Assembly (NCBI GenBank): GCA_963793295.1
Contig: CAWBZX010000013.1
Location: forward strand, 310,001-374,000
Source of the DNA: JAHDHW01 sp963793295
GTDB lineage: Bacteria; Bacteroidota; Bacteroidia; Chitinophagales; Saprospiraceae
DNA length: 64,000 nucleotides
Direction of reading: 5' to 3'
Each line of letters starts with the position of its first letter. The stretch's first letter is position 1. The notes under the pieces were generated by a model. The model was not told where the DNA came from and did not search any database. It was given only the letters and a program-made list of their open reading frames with translations. The translations under genes and the position numbers were made by a program. Below, piece after piece: positions 36,119 to 46,916 of this stretch.

Positions 36119-38749
36119 ATGAAGATCAGATATTTTGCTTTCTTTTCTATAATTCTTTTTTCGTTCGGATGCAATTCTGCAAAGAAGACCATTGCCACAG
36201 TTCCAATTGAAGTTGAAGAAAGACAGCTGGATACAATGGTTATTACTGCTGAAAGGCCAAAAGAGGAGGATATAATAGAAGAAGAGGATCATTCTCTTCC
36301 AGTATATCATCCAAGCTACACTTTAAAAAACGATTTGGTGCACACCAAACTCGATATTCGGTTTGACTGGGAAAATCAACAAGTTCTCGGAAAAGCAACA
36401 TTGACTTTAAAACCCTATTTCTATCCTACGAATACTTTAGAGCTCGATGCAAAAGGTTTTGACATTCACAGTATCACTTTTGAAGGAGATTCAAATCCTT
36501 TGAAATATGATTATGATGGTGAATTATTAACCATCAATTTAGGTAAAACATTTGTTGAAAGTCAGGAATATAAAATTTTCATAGACTACACCGCCAAACC
36601 AACTGATGGGCCCGAAGGCGGGAGTGCAGCAATAACTTCTGACCATGGTTTGTTTTTCATCAACCATGATGGCAGCGATCCGAATAAACCAATGCAAATT
36701 TGGACACAGGGAGAAACAGAAAATAATTCTCGTTGGTTTCCAACGATTGATAAACCTAATGAAAGGTGTACCCAGGAAATTTATTTAACGGTTGACAACA
36801 AATACAAAACACTTTCAAATGGGCTGTTAACCTCTTCAACTAATCATGCTGACGGAACCCGAACTGACTACTGGAAAATGAATCAACCACATGCTCCTTA
36901 TCTTTTCATGATCGCTGTCGGTGATTTCGCCGTGGTCAAAGATGATTGGAACGGAATGTTAGTTGATTATTATGTGGAACAAGATTATAAAGAACACGCA
37001 AAAGAAATCTTTGCAAACACTCCAGAAATGTTGGGTTTCTTTTCGGATAAACTTGGTGTTAAGTATCCATGGGATAAATTTTCACAAATTATCGTTCGGG
37101 ATTACGTCTCCGGAGCAATGGAAAATACGACGGGTGTCATTTTCGGTGAGTTTATCCAAAAAACCGATCGCGAATTAATTGACAATCATAACGACGGTAT
37201 CGTTGCTCATGAATTGTTTCACCATTGGTTTGGTGATTATGTAACCTGTGAAAGTTGGTCAAATCTGACGTTAAACGAAGGTTTTGCCAACTATGCTGAA
37301 TATCTCTGGTTTGAGCACAAGTATGGAAAAGATGAAGCAGAAAACCATAGACGATCTGAAATGCAGGGATACTTAGGCTCAGTAAATCAAAGCGGTGTAC
37401 ATGATTTAATTGATTTTAGTTATGATGATAAAGAGGACATGTTTGATGCGCATAGTTATAATAAAGGTGGATTAGTTTTACACATGTTGCGCAATTATGT
37501 TGGTGATGAAGCATTTTTTGCAAGTCTAAATAAATATCTTACTACGAATGCTTTCTCAGCGGTCGAAGCACACGATCTTCGACTGGCATTTGAAGCCGTG
37601 ACTGGAGAAGACCTTAATTGGTTTTTCAATCAATGGTATTTTAGTTCCGGACATCCTATTGTAGAAATTAATTATGATTATGATGAAAAAGCTGGAAAAG
37701 CCTACGTAACTATTGAACAAATGCAGGACCCTCAAGAGTTTCCTGCAATTTTCCAACTACCGTTTGCTATTGATGTTTATATTGAAGACCAAAATCCTAT
37801 CCGGTATGACGTTTTTATGAATGAAAGAAAACAAGTCTTTTCTTTTGATGCTTCAAAAAAACCTAAACTTATTAATATTGATGCTGAAAAAATACTTTTG
37901 ATGCTGAAAAATGATAATAAGTCTGAGGATGAATATGTCTTTCAATACCATAATGGGAAAAATTATATGGATCGATTTGAAGCATTGAATGCATTACAAG
38001 GAAGTGCTGACGATGCAGCAGTTCCCGTTTTTAAGTCTGCCTTAAAAGACAGTCATTGGTCTTTGAGAATGAAAGGACTTTCTTCTGTAGATCCTTCCAA
38101 TGACGAAAATCTAATGAACACAATAGCAACAATGGCTCAAAGCGATAGCCGTTCTCAAGTTAGATCATTTGCTTATAATATACTTGGAGAAAGTGGAAAT
38201 GAAAAATACATTCCGTATTTAATAAAAGGTATTGATTCTGAAAAAGCGTATAATGCCATTTCTGCTGCTTTAAAAGCATTAAACCTAATTGATTCAAAAC
38301 AAGCACAAATTTACGCTCAAAAATTAGAACAAGAGGACAACGCTGCCATACTTAATGCGGTTGGTGAGATTTATGCCGAAAGCGGGGACTCCAAAAAACT
38401 TGGCTTCTTTGAAAAATCCTGGGATAAAGTTGACGGGTTTTCTGTTATTTCTTTTTATGAAAACTATTTAGTTCTAGTTGAACAAACTGATGAAGCAGAA
38501 ATTAATAATAGTATGCAAAAATTAAAAACTGTCGGCGTCGATATGAGTCGTTCTCCTTGGCAACGTTTCGCCGCAACAAAAGCAATGAATGAAATGCGAC
38601 AATCTTACGCCATGCAAGCAAGCCAGGAAAAAAATGAACAAAAAAGAACAGAACTGGAAGGAAATGCTGCTTCAATTACCCAATTGATAGAAGAAGTGAA
38701 GTCGAAGGAAACGAACGATCAACTCAAATCGATTTATATGCGGTTTTAG
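36119..38749 (+). CDS. M1 family zinc aminopeptidase lipoprotein
   Basis: The protein has 876 residues from the ATG at 36119, which gives a lipoprotein signal ending FSFGC (Cys18). The gluzincin site is H364-E365-x-x-H368 in AHELFHHWFGD, with the third ligand E387 in LNEGFANY. The exopeptidase motif SGAMENTTG is present. The N-terminal beta-sandwich precedes it, and the C-terminal third looks like HEAT-type helical repeats. It should degrade peptides at the cell surface or in the periplasm. A TTG start upstream at 36089 is less likely. Confidence 0.93.
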   Translation: MKIRYFAFFSIILFSFGCNSAKKTIATVPIEVEERQLDTMVITAERPKEEDIIEEEDHSLPVYHPSYTLKNDLVHTKLDIRFDWENQQVLGKATLTLKPYFYPTNTLELDAKGFDIHSITFEGDSNPLKYDYDGELLTINLGKTFVESQEYKIFIDYTAKPTDGPEGGSAAITSDHGLFFINHDGSDPNKPMQIWTQGETENNSRWFPTIDKPNERCTQEIYLTVDNKYKTLSNGLLTSSTNHADGTRTDYWKMNQPHAPYLFMIAVGDFAVVKDDWNGMLVDYYVEQDYKEHAKEIFANTPEMLGFFSDKLGVKYPWDKFSQIIVRDYVSGAMENTTGVIFGEFIQKTDRELIDNHNDGIVAHELFHHWFGDYVTCESWSNLTLNEGFANYAEYLWFEHKYGKDEAENHRRSEMQGYLGSVNQSGVHDLIDFSYDDKEDMFDAHSYNKGGLVLHMLRNYVGDEAFFASLNKYLTTNAFSAVEAHDLRLAFEAVTGEDLNWFFNQWYFSSGHPIVEINYDYDEKAGKAYVTIEQMQDPQEFPAIFQLPFAIDVYIEDQNPIRYDVFMNERKQVFSFDASKKPKLINIDAEKILLMLKNDNKSEDEYVFQYHNGKNYMDRFEALNALQGSADDAAVPVFKSALKDSHWSLRMKGLSSVDPSNDENLMNTIATMAQSDSRSQVRSFAYNILGESGNEKYIPYLIKGIDSEKAYNAISAALKALNLIDSKQAQIYAQKLEQEDNAAILNAVGEIYAESGDSKKLGFFEKSWDKVDGFSVISFYENYLVLVEQTDEAEINNSMQKLKTVGVDMSRSPWQRFAATKAMNEMRQSYAMQASQEKNEQKRTELEGNAASITQLIEEVKSKETNDQLKSIYMRF

Positions 38750-38771
38750 TTTAAATTGTGATGTTTTCTTC

Positions 38772-38812
38772 AACAGAAAGTCTGTCAAAAGATGGACTTT
38801 CTGTTTTGTTAC
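38772..38812 (+). terminator. Terminator after the M1 peptidase gene
   Basis: AACAGAAAGTC (38772-38782) and GACTTTCTGTT (38795-38805) form a perfect 11-bp stem around 12 nt, followed by TTGTTACTTT. Confidence 0.75.
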
Positions 38813-38886
38813 TTTCTAATAAATTAATTATTATCCTCTTGATTTTAAACGCCATATTGCCTAATTTACAGCTGCATTTTTAATGT

Positions 38887-38939
38887 GCAACTCCATAATC
38901 ATCAATCTTTTAAAGCAACTCCGTAAGTTTAGACTCGTA
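38887..38939 (+). promoter_or_regulatory. Tandem GCAACTCC repeats, possible ECF-type promoter
   Basis: GCAACTCCATAA (38887-38898) is repeated as GCAACTCCGTAA (38915-38926), the second preceded by TTTTAAA. CGTA follows at 38936-38939. The layout recalls the ECF-like elements at 10291 and 11584, but the spacing is 3 nt longer, so membership in that set is doubtful. It lies upstream of the DUF4175 gene. Confidence 0.25.
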
Positions 38940-39043
38940 TAATTATCTATTTTATTATTGTTAAAAATAACTTTTCGACAATCTTTTTAAAAATGTGCTG
39001 GTTTTGCTAATGTATTTTGGTGTTTAATTAAATATTAATTTGA

Positions 39044-39559
39044 ATGAAAATGGCTGTGAAAGATAACTATCAATTATTGATTGAAAAACTGGATAGATTT
39101 ACCCGAAAATATTATATCAATCAACTTATTAGAGGGTCGCTTTATAGTGTCGCATTGATCTTAGCGACTTTTATATTGTTTAACATTTTAGAGTACTATT
39201 TTTACTTTGACACTACAGTTCGAAAGATATTTTTCTATTCTTTTTTCCTTACCAGTGGATTAGCTTTGATTTCATGGGTTTTTACTCCATTGCTCCACTA
39301 CTTTCGTCTTGGAAAAGTCATTTCGCATGAGCACGCTGCACAAATTATCGGAGCACATTTTACAGATGTACAAGATAAATTGCTCAATATTCTTCAACTA
39401 AAAAAGCAATCAGAAAATAGTTCACAAACGAGCCTCTTACTTGCTAGTATAAACCAGAAAACAGAAGAAATTAATCCCATTCCTTTCAGATCGGCTATAA
39501 ACCTTGGACAAAACAGGAAATATCTCGATACGCTTTACCTCCTCTCTTGCTGCTTTTAA
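39044..39559 (+). pseudogene. DUF4175 protein, N-terminal fragment (frameshifted)
   Basis: This 171-codon frame encodes the N-terminus of a DUF4175 protein: a soluble start (MAVKDNYQLLIEKLDRF), two membrane helices, and ISHEHAAQIIGAHFTDVQDKLLNILQL. Its last residues after NRKYL are out of family. The following frame continues smoothly with RYALPPLLLLLILLFAAP, so one base appears to be missing near 39526 (CTCGAT where CTCCGAT is expected). The rest of the gene is intact at 39547-42426. It may be a real mutation or a sequencing error. Confidence 0.85.
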
Positions 39560-42426
39560 TTTTACTCTTTGCTGCACCTAGCATAATCAAAGAAAGTACT
39601 TCAAGATTAATAAATAACAATATTAAATATGAGCGTGATGCGCCTTTTCACTTTCTTGTAGAAAAAGAAGATTTGTCTGTAGTCCAATTTTCTGATTACT
39701 TACTCAAAGTGGAAATTGAAGGAGAAATACTTCCTAATGAAGTTTTTATAGATATTGATAATTATCATTACCGTTTATTAAAAGATGAAGCTAACCAATT
39801 TACTTATAAATTCAGCAATGTTCAAAAAAATACAGCTTTCAGGCTTTTTTCTAGTGGTGTCAAGTCTGAAAGTTATACCCTTGATGTCTTGAAAAAGCCA
39901 AATATTCTTGGTTTCGAAGTTTCTCTTGATTTTCCTGCTTACACTCAGCGAAAAGATAAATCCATTTCAAATATCGGAGATTTGGTAGTTCCTGTAGGTA
40001 CTAATATAGATTGGGTTTTTAATGCTCAAAATACTGATGATATTTCAATTCATTTTTCTCAGGATGAAAAAACTGTCTCAACGGAACGATTTGATAATGA
40101 GTTGTTTACGTATAAAAAGAGGGCTTTTAAAGATGAATCCTATAAAGTAGTTGTTTCTAATTCTAATCTTCCAAATGCTGATTCTGTTGCCTATTCAATA
40201 ACTGTTATTCCAGATATTCATCCTACCATTACGGTTGAAAAGTTCACCGATAGCCTTGACAATTCATTACTTTATTTTGTGGGTGATGCATCTGATGATT
40301 ACGGTTTATTAAGTTTATCATTCAACTATCGAATTATAAATGCTAAAGGGAAGCAAGGAGAATTAAATACCATTAAACTTAAGAAGCCAAATGACAAAGA
40401 AATCCAATATGATTATACTTGGGATGTTTCCTTATTAGAACTTAAACCAGGGGATGAAGTGATTTATTATTTTGAAGTTTTCGATAATGATGCTGTTAAC
40501 GGAAACAAATCTTCATCAACGAATATCGCTACTTTTAAAAAACCGACGGTAGAAGAATTTGAAGAGATGGAATCTCAAAATAATGATGAGATCAAGAAAA
40601 ATCTTGAAGAATCCATCAAAGAATCAAAGGATATTCAAAAAGAATTGAAAAAGCTACGTGAAAAATTACTTCAAGAAAAGGAAATGGATTGGCAAACAAA
40701 AAAAGATCTTGAGGAACTTGTAGAACGTCAAAAAGAATTAGAGAAGCAAATTGAAGAAGCCAAGAAAAAATTTGAGGAAAATATTCAAAACCAAGAAGAA
40801 TTTAGTCAACCAAAAGAAGAATTATTAGAGAAACAAGAAAAAGTTCAGGAGCTTTTTGAGGAACTCATGAGTGACGAAATGAAAGAATTGATGCAACAAA
40901 TTGAAGATTTGATGCAGGAGTTAGAAAAAGATGGTGCACTAGAAATGATGGAAGAAATGGAGTTTAATGACGAGGAATTAGAACTTGAACTCGATCGCAT
41001 GCTTGAACTCCTTAAACAACTGGAAGTTGAGAGTGACATGCAAAAACAGATAGATAAATTAGAGGAACTGGCAAAAGAGCAAGAAGAACTTAGTGAAGAA
41101 ACTAAAAAGAATGACGAGTCTCCAGAAAGCAATGAAGCTGAAAAAGATCAACCCGCAGATGATGAAAACAAGCAAAAGGATTTAGAAAAAAAGCAGGAAG
41201 AGATTAATGAAAAGTTTGACAAAATTCAGGAAGACATGAATGAATTGCAGAAAAAGAACGAGGAACTAGAGAGACCCAACGATCTCGGTAATCCTGAAGA
41301 ACAGATGGAAGATATAGAGAAGGATCTCAATGAAAGCCAGGAACAACTTCAAAAACAACAGAATCAAAAAGCTTCAAAAGCTCAGAAAAAGGCTGCTCAA
41401 AAAATGAAGGAAATGGCGCAATCAATGTCCATGCAAATGCAAGCAGGACAAATGGAACAAATGGAAGAAGATATGGAGTCTTTACGTCAATTACTTGAGA
41501 ATCTTATTGGTTTGTCTTTCGATCAGGAAGCTTTGATGGATGCTTTTTCTTCAAGCATCATAAATACTCCGCATTATGTTGAGCTTGTTCAGGAACAATA
41601 TAAATTAAAAGATGACTTTAAATTAGTAGAAGATAGTCTTCAGGCACTTAGTAAAAGAGTATTTCAAATCGAATCATTTATCACTGAAAAAGTTACTGAA
41701 ATAAAAAGTAATCTTCGCGAGGGTCTTGACCAACTTGAAGAAAGAAAAATTCCTCTTGCTTCTAAACATCAACAGTTTACCATGAAAAGTGTAAATGACT
41801 TGGCCTTGATGTTAAATGAAGTTATGGAACAAATGCAACAGCAAATGTCTGGAATGATGGCCGGCTCTCAAATGTGTAAAAAACCTGGAGGAAAAGGTAA
41901 AGATGGCAATAAACCAATGGATCAGATTGGACAAGGGCAACAAGATTTAAATAAGCAGATGCAACAAATGAAAGAAGGTCTTAAAAAAGGGCAAGGAGGG
42001 ACAAGTAAAGAATTTGCTCAAATGGCAGCAAAGCAAGCTGCACTCAGAAAAGCTTTGCGCGAATTAGCCAAAGAAAAACAGCAACAAGGACAAGGTGATA
42101 AGGAATTGCAAGATATTATTGACCAAATGAATAAAGTTGAAATTGACCTTGTAAATAAAAAGTTATCCAACGAAACCCTTAATAGACAAAATGAGATTCT
42201 TTCTAGATTATTGGAAGCTGAAAAAGCTGAAAGAGAAAGAGAATATGATCAAAAAAGGAAGGCCGAAACCGCTGCTCAGAAGGAACGCAAAATGCCTCCT
42301 TCGTTGGAAGAATATATAAGAAAACGAGAAGCTGAAATTGAAATGTACAAAACGGTTTCTCCTACTCTGAAGCCGTATTATAAATTTCTTGTTGAAGAAT
42401 ATTTTAAATCTCTTAAAGGTCAATAA
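39547..42426 (+). pseudogene. DUF4175 protein, main C-terminal part (frameshifted)
   Basis: This is the remainder of the DUF4175 gene in the -1 frame, about 959 codons from a TTG. It begins with a membrane helix (LLLILLFAAPSII), then Ig-like beta domains (about residues 30-330). A very long Glu/Lys/Gln-rich coiled coil (about 340-630) and Met/Gln-rich stretches follow. The frame is open to its end with no further damage, so the lesion is recent or an artefact. Function is unknown; the family is widespread in Bacteroidota and probably envelope-associated. The two parts would form one protein of about 1,125 residues. Confidence 0.85.
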
Positions 42427-42547
42427 CTTATTCATAATTATTTTTAGAACAATCCATACAAAATTTACGTATTTAGAGTAAATTATTTAATATCGCTTTT
42501 TTATTGAATTTTTTATAAGTCAATAATGTAAAAGTAATAAAAAGGAT

Positions 42548-42934
42548 ATGCTCAAATTTGCTTCAGATCCGAAAAATGTTTCCCATATAGAATCCTTTGT
42601 GGAACATTTAGTTGATAAATATGGGTTAAGCCCTGATGTTTATGGCAATATTTTAATTAGCCTTACTGAAGCAGTTACGAATGCTATTATACATGGGAAT
42701 GATAATGATAAAACAAAAAAAGTACTTGTTAGGCTTAAAAAACGAAAAAATAAATTAGCTTTTTTGATATCTGATGAAGGCCGTGGTTTTGATTTTGATA
42801 ATCTCCCTGATCCAACTGCTCCTGAAAATTTATTAAAAATAGGTGGTCGTGGTGTATTTTTAATGCGTCAGCTTTCAGATGATATTGTTTTTTATGATAA
42901 TGGAAGTACTGTTGAAATTTGTTTTGAAATCTAA
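42548..42934 (+). CDS. Anti-sigma-factor type ATP-binding kinase (RsbW-like HATPase)
   Basis: The 128-residue protein is a stand-alone GHKL ATPase. The N-box is in ILISLTEAVTNAIIHGND, the G1 box in ISDEGRGFDFDNLPDP, and the G2 region in GGRGVFLMRQLSDDI. These features match RsbW/SpoIIAB-type serine kinases that hold or modify anti-sigma antagonists. A SpoIIE-like phosphatase that could act in the same switch is encoded at 56702. It lies just before ybeY; co-transcription is likely. Confidence 0.9.
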   Translation: MLKFASDPKNVSHIESFVEHLVDKYGLSPDVYGNILISLTEAVTNAIIHGNDNDKTKKVLVRLKKRKNKLAFLISDEGRGFDFDNLPDPTAPENLLKIGGRGVFLMRQLSDDIVFYDNGSTVEICFEI

Positions 42935-42965
42935 TTTTTCCCCTACGTATAACCAAGCATCATCT

Positions 42966-43433
42966 ATGAGTAATCCTGATATTCCATTCTTTGAAGGGGA
43001 TGATATAACTTATCATTTTGAAAATATACAATTTGATTTTACTGATAAATCAATTATTACTTCGTGGTTAAAGGCTTCAATAACTTCTTATCATAAAAAA
43101 CTTAATGTTCTAAATTTTATCTTTTGCAATGATCATTATTTACATGATTTAAATGTTAAATACTTAAATCATGACACATTCACTGATGTTATAACATTTT
43201 CATATTCTGATGAAAATATTGAAGGGGATATATTTATTAGTATTGATCGTATTCGAGAGAATTCGAATGAGTTTGGAATTTCATTTAATAATGAACTCTA
43301 TCGTGTTATGATTCATGGTGTACTTCATTTAGTTGGTTTTAATGATAAAACTTCGAAAGAAAAAGAAAATATGACAAAAATGGAAAATGTCCATCTTGCT
43401 ATTTTAAATGGAATGATATTAGATAAAAAATAA
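42966..43433 (+). CDS. ybeY: Endoribonuclease YbeY (rRNA maturation)
   Basis: YbeY is a metal-dependent RNase needed for 16S rRNA 3' maturation. I start it at ATG 42966 (MSNPDIPFFEGDD), giving 155 residues, close to the family length. The core reads YLNHDTFTDVITF, EGDIFISIDRI and then MIHGVLHLVGFNDKT. The usual third zinc histidine of H-x3-H-x5-H is replaced by Asp, a variant that I believe is common in Bacteroidota. It follows the anti-sigma kinase gene by 31 nt. Confidence 0.93.
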   Translation: MSNPDIPFFEGDDITYHFENIQFDFTDKSIITSWLKASITSYHKKLNVLNFIFCNDHYLHDLNVKYLNHDTFTDVITFSYSDENIEGDIFISIDRIRENSNEFGISFNNELYRVMIHGVLHLVGFNDKTSKEKENMTKMENVHLAILNGMILDKK

Positions 43434-43489
43434 CTTTGCCTTTTTATTTTATAACCTTTTTTAATTATCCTTAATTTATTTGCCTGCCA

Positions 43490-45946
43490 ATGAAAGTTTT
43501 GAAATTCGGAGGTTCTTCTGTGGCTAGTCCAGATCGAATAAAAGGAATAATTGCCCTACTGAAAGACTATTATTCTAGAGGTGAAAAATTTGCAGTTGTT
43601 TTTTCTGCTTTCGGAGGTGTTACTGATTCTCTTATTGAAATGAGTAATGCCGCTGCCGCTGGAGATGAGAATTATAATATAATGTTTGATTCTTTCATTG
43701 AGCGCCACAATAATACAGTAAAAGAATTGTTAAGTGACGATTATCAAACAGAAATTTTGTCACAACTTACTGATAATCATATAATTCTGAAAAATCTATT
43801 GTATGGAATTTTTCTTGTCCGAGAAGTATCGCCACGTACAAAGGATTATGTTCTCAGTTTTGGGGAGCGTAATTCTTCTTTTATCATTACACATGTTTTG
43901 CGCCAGGATGGAATTAATGCCAAATTTCTTGATGCTAGAAAAATAATAAAAACAGATAGTGAATTTGGTGCGGCCAAGGTCAACTTCGATTTAACTTTTA
44001 ATAATATTAAAGATTATTTTAGTGAAAATCCTGAGGTTCATATTGTTACTGGATTCATTGCATCTTCTAAAGGTGGACTTACAACAACGCTCGGTAGAGG
44101 AGGTTCTGATTATACTGCTTCAATTCTTGCTGCCGGCCTCAATGCCAAACATATTGAAATATGGACGGATGTTGATGGTATTTTAACAGCAGATCCGAGA
44201 AAAGTTAAAAAAGCCTTTCCTATTAAAAAGATGACTTATGCAGAAGCCATGGAAATGTCCCACTTTGGAGCTAAAGTTATTTACCCTCCTACCCTTCAAC
44301 CTGCATTACAAAAAAAGATTCCTCTTTTTATAAAAAATACTTTTCATCCACGTTTATCTGGTACATTTATATCCGATCAATCTGATTCTAACGGATATCC
44401 TGTTCGAGGAATTTCATCTATTAGCCATATTGCACTTTTAACTTTACAAGGAAGTGGTCTTTATGGTGTTCCTGGCATTGCTGCCAGACTATTCAACTGT
44501 CTTGCCCAAGCCAAGATTAATATAATCCTCATCACTCAAGGTTCTTCCGAACATTCTATTAGCTTTGCGGTTCAGCCTCATTTTTCGAAACTTGCGAGAA
44601 AACACGTTGAAAATGAATTTGAACTTGAATTAAATTCAAAATTAATTGAACCGGTTAAAGTTGAAGATGAATTGTCTGTTGTTGCTATTATCGGTGAAAA
44701 TATGCGATATCAACCTGGTATCGCAAGTCGCTTATTCCAGGCTCTTGGTAAAAATGGTATCAATTGTATTGCAATTGCCCAAGGTTCTTCGGAACTAAAT
44801 GTATCTGTTGTCGTGGCTCGTGAAGATGAGAGTAAATCACTTAATGCTTTGCATGAGACTTTTTTCCTTTCCGATACTAAAGAGTTACATTTATTCATGA
44901 TCGGGGTTGGTTTGATAGGAAGTACTTTAATTAATCAAATTAAGTCTCAGGCTTTTTTTTTAAAGGAAAAACAATCTTTAGAAATTAAAATTATTGGCCT
45001 GGCGAATAGTAAAAAAATGGCGTTTAATGAGGATGGCTTTGATTTAGATAATTGGAAAGATGCTTTGAATGATGCTTTTCTTAAATCTGATCTTCCCGTT
45101 TTTATAAATAAAATGAAAGAATTGAACTTATCAAATACCATTTTTATTGATAATACTGCTGAAAAGAATGTAAGTGCTTTTTATGAATCAATTCTTGATT
45201 CTAGCATTTCCATTTCAACACCAAATAAAATCGCCACATCTTCTTCATATTTGCAGTATAAACGCTTAAAGAATATTTCAGAAAAAAGGGGTGTACAGTT
45301 TTTGTATGAGACTAATGTTGGAGCTGGTTTACCGGTTATATCCACATTAAAAGATTTAATTAATAGTGGTGACCAAATTATTAAAATTGAAGGTGTTCTT
45401 TCTGGTTCTTTATCTTTTATTTTCAATTCTTTTAAAAAAGGGACTAAGTTTAGTGATATTGTTGAAAAAGCTATGAGTTTTGGATTCACTGAGCCTGATC
45501 CTCGTATTGATTTAAATGGTATTGATGTTCGTAGAAAGTTAATTATTCTTGCAAGAGAAGCTGGTTTTCCTATTGAAGCTGATGATGTTTTAATTGAAAA
45601 TATTCTTCCTGAAGCTTGTCAAATTGCTGATTCTGTTGATGGCTTTTTTAAGGAACTTGAAAAATATAATGCTGATTTTGAAAAATTAAGGTCTATAGCT
45701 GAGATAGAAAATAAGGCTTTACGTTTCGTTTCAAAACTAGAAAATGGTTCTGCTTTCATCTGTTTGGAATCGGTTGATTCTAGTCATCCTTTTTTTGGAC
45801 TTGATGGCAGTGATAATATGATTATTTTCACCACTAAGCGTTACAAAAATCGTCCTTTAGTTATAAGGGGGCCTGGTGCTGGAGCAGAAGTTACTGCAGC
45901 TGGTGTTTTTGCAGAAATAATAACAATCGGTAACTATTTATCATAA
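43490..45946 (+). CDS. thrA: Bifunctional aspartokinase/homoserine dehydrogenase
   Basis: The 818-residue fusion performs the first and third steps from aspartate to threonine and methionine. The aspartokinase domain starts with KFGGSSVASPDRI and includes the active-site TTLGRGGSDYTASILAAGL. Two ACT regulatory segments lie near residues 315-460. The homoserine dehydrogenase part starts at FMIGVGLIGSTLINQI and has YETNVGAGLPVIST. Probable feedback control by threonine is inferred from the ACT domains. It heads thrABC, with 33 nt to thrB. Confidence 0.97.
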   Translation: MKVLKFGGSSVASPDRIKGIIALLKDYYSRGEKFAVVFSAFGGVTDSLIEMSNAAAAGDENYNIMFDSFIERHNNTVKELLSDDYQTEILSQLTDNHIILKNLLYGIFLVREVSPRTKDYVLSFGERNSSFIITHVLRQDGINAKFLDARKIIKTDSEFGAAKVNFDLTFNNIKDYFSENPEVHIVTGFIASSKGGLTTTLGRGGSDYTASILAAGLNAKHIEIWTDVDGILTADPRKVKKAFPIKKMTYAEAMEMSHFGAKVIYPPTLQPALQKKIPLFIKNTFHPRLSGTFISDQSDSNGYPVRGISSISHIALLTLQGSGLYGVPGIAARLFNCLAQAKINIILITQGSSEHSISFAVQPHFSKLARKHVENEFELELNSKLIEPVKVEDELSVVAIIGENMRYQPGIASRLFQALGKNGINCIAIAQGSSELNVSVVVAREDESKSLNALHETFFLSDTKELHLFMIGVGLIGSTLINQIKSQAFFLKEKQSLEIKIIGLANSKKMAFNEDGFDLDNWKDALNDAFLKSDLPVFINKMKELNLSNTIFIDNTAEKNVSAFYESILDSSISISTPNKIATSSSYLQYKRLKNISEKRGVQFLYETNVGAGLPVISTLKDLINSGDQIIKIEGVLSGSLSFIFNSFKKGTKFSDIVEKAMSFGFTEPDPRIDLNGIDVRRKLIILAREAGFPIEADDVLIENILPEACQIADSVDGFFKELEKYNADFEKLRSIAEIENKALRFVSKLENGSAFICLESVDSSHPFFGLDGSDNMIIFTTKRYKNRPLVIRGPGAGAEVTAAGVFAEIITIGNYLS

Positions 45947-45979
45947 TTAATTTATATTTCATGAAATTTATATTTCTTT

Positions 45980-46909
45980 ATGAATAGTGGCGTAAAAGTT
46001 TTTGCTCCAGCCTCTGTAGCCAATGTTGCATGTGGTTTTGATATTTTGGGGTTCGCAATTAATGGCCCTGGTGACGAAGTTATTGCAAGATTTTCTAATA
46101 CTCCTGGTTTAAAAATTACTAAAATTTTTGGTGATAATGGAAAGTTAACTTACGATATCTACAAAAATACCGCTGGTTTTGCTGCCCTTAAATTACTTGA
46201 ATTCCTAGATGAGTCTAAAGGAATTGAAATTGAAATTCACAAAAAAATGCCTTTTGGAAGTGGCTTAGGTTCTAGCGCTGCTAGTGCTGTTGCAGGTGTT
46301 ATGGCGATAAATGAATTGCTCCATCGACCTCTTTCGAAAAGAGAATTGTTACCTTTTGCTGTTTTAGGAGAGCAAGTTGCTGATGATGCTTATCATGCAG
46401 ACAATGTAGCTCCTTCTCTTTTTGGAGGTATTATCATGATTCGTGATAATCTTACTCTTGATGTCCACAGGCTCCCTGTTCCAAAGGGATTGTATGCTTC
46501 AATAATTTATCCTCATGTTGAAATTCTTACTAAAAATGCACGAGCTATTCTTTCTAAAAATGTTCTTTTAAATAATTGTATTCAGCAAACTGGAAACTTT
46601 GGTGGTTTTATTGTTGGGCTTTATAATTCTGATTTTGATTTGATTAAAAGGTCTTTATCTGATATTTTGATTGAACCTCAACGAGCCAATCTTATTCCTC
46701 ATTTTTATGAAGTTAAGAGTGCTGCATTAAATTGTGGCGCATTAGGTTGTAGTATCTCTGGTGCTGGTCCTTCCATTTTTGCCTTAAGTACTAATAGCAT
46801 GATTGCTGAAAAAGTTGGATTTTCAATGAAAGATATTTTTAATCGTTTTGACATCTATTCTGATCTTTTTATATCTCCTATCAACCAAGAGGGAGCTTTT
46901 CTTTTTTAA
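45980..46909 (+). CDS. thrB: Homoserine kinase
   Basis: ThrB phosphorylates homoserine with ATP. This 309-residue GHMP kinase shows FAPASVANVACGFDILGFA at the N-terminus and the phosphate-binding loop MPFGSGLGSSAASAVAGVMA. The C-terminal motif GCSISGAGPSIFAL is also typical. It is the middle gene of thrABC, 7 nt from the thrC start, and is surely co-transcribed. Confidence 0.97.
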   Translation: MNSGVKVFAPASVANVACGFDILGFAINGPGDEVIARFSNTPGLKITKIFGDNGKLTYDIYKNTAGFAALKLLEFLDESKGIEIEIHKKMPFGSGLGSSAASAVAGVMAINELLHRPLSKRELLPFAVLGEQVADDAYHADNVAPSLFGGIIMIRDNLTLDVHRLPVPKGLYASIIYPHVEILTKNARAILSKNVLLNNCIQQTGNFGGFIVGLYNSDFDLIKRSLSDILIEPQRANLIPHFYEVKSAALNCGALGCSISGAGPSIFALSTNSMIAEKVGFSMKDIFNRFDIYSDLFISPINQEGAFLF

Positions 46910-46916
46910 TTATTTT

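Noticed and set aside
39500..39560. Programmed -1 ribosomal frameshift in DUF4175
   Set aside because: No X-XXY-YYZ slippery heptamer precedes the frame change and no clear downstream stem is visible. A one-base loss is simpler.
40845..41132. Ser- and Cys-rich 95-codon frame on the minus strand
   Set aside because: It is the complement of the Glu/Lys/Gln-rich coiled-coil coding sequence of DUF4175 and has no independent support.
46848..46916. Upstream extension of thrC into thrB
   Set aside because: The extended N-terminus is hydrophobic read-through of thrB. The ATG at 46917 gives the normal threonine synthase N-terminus.
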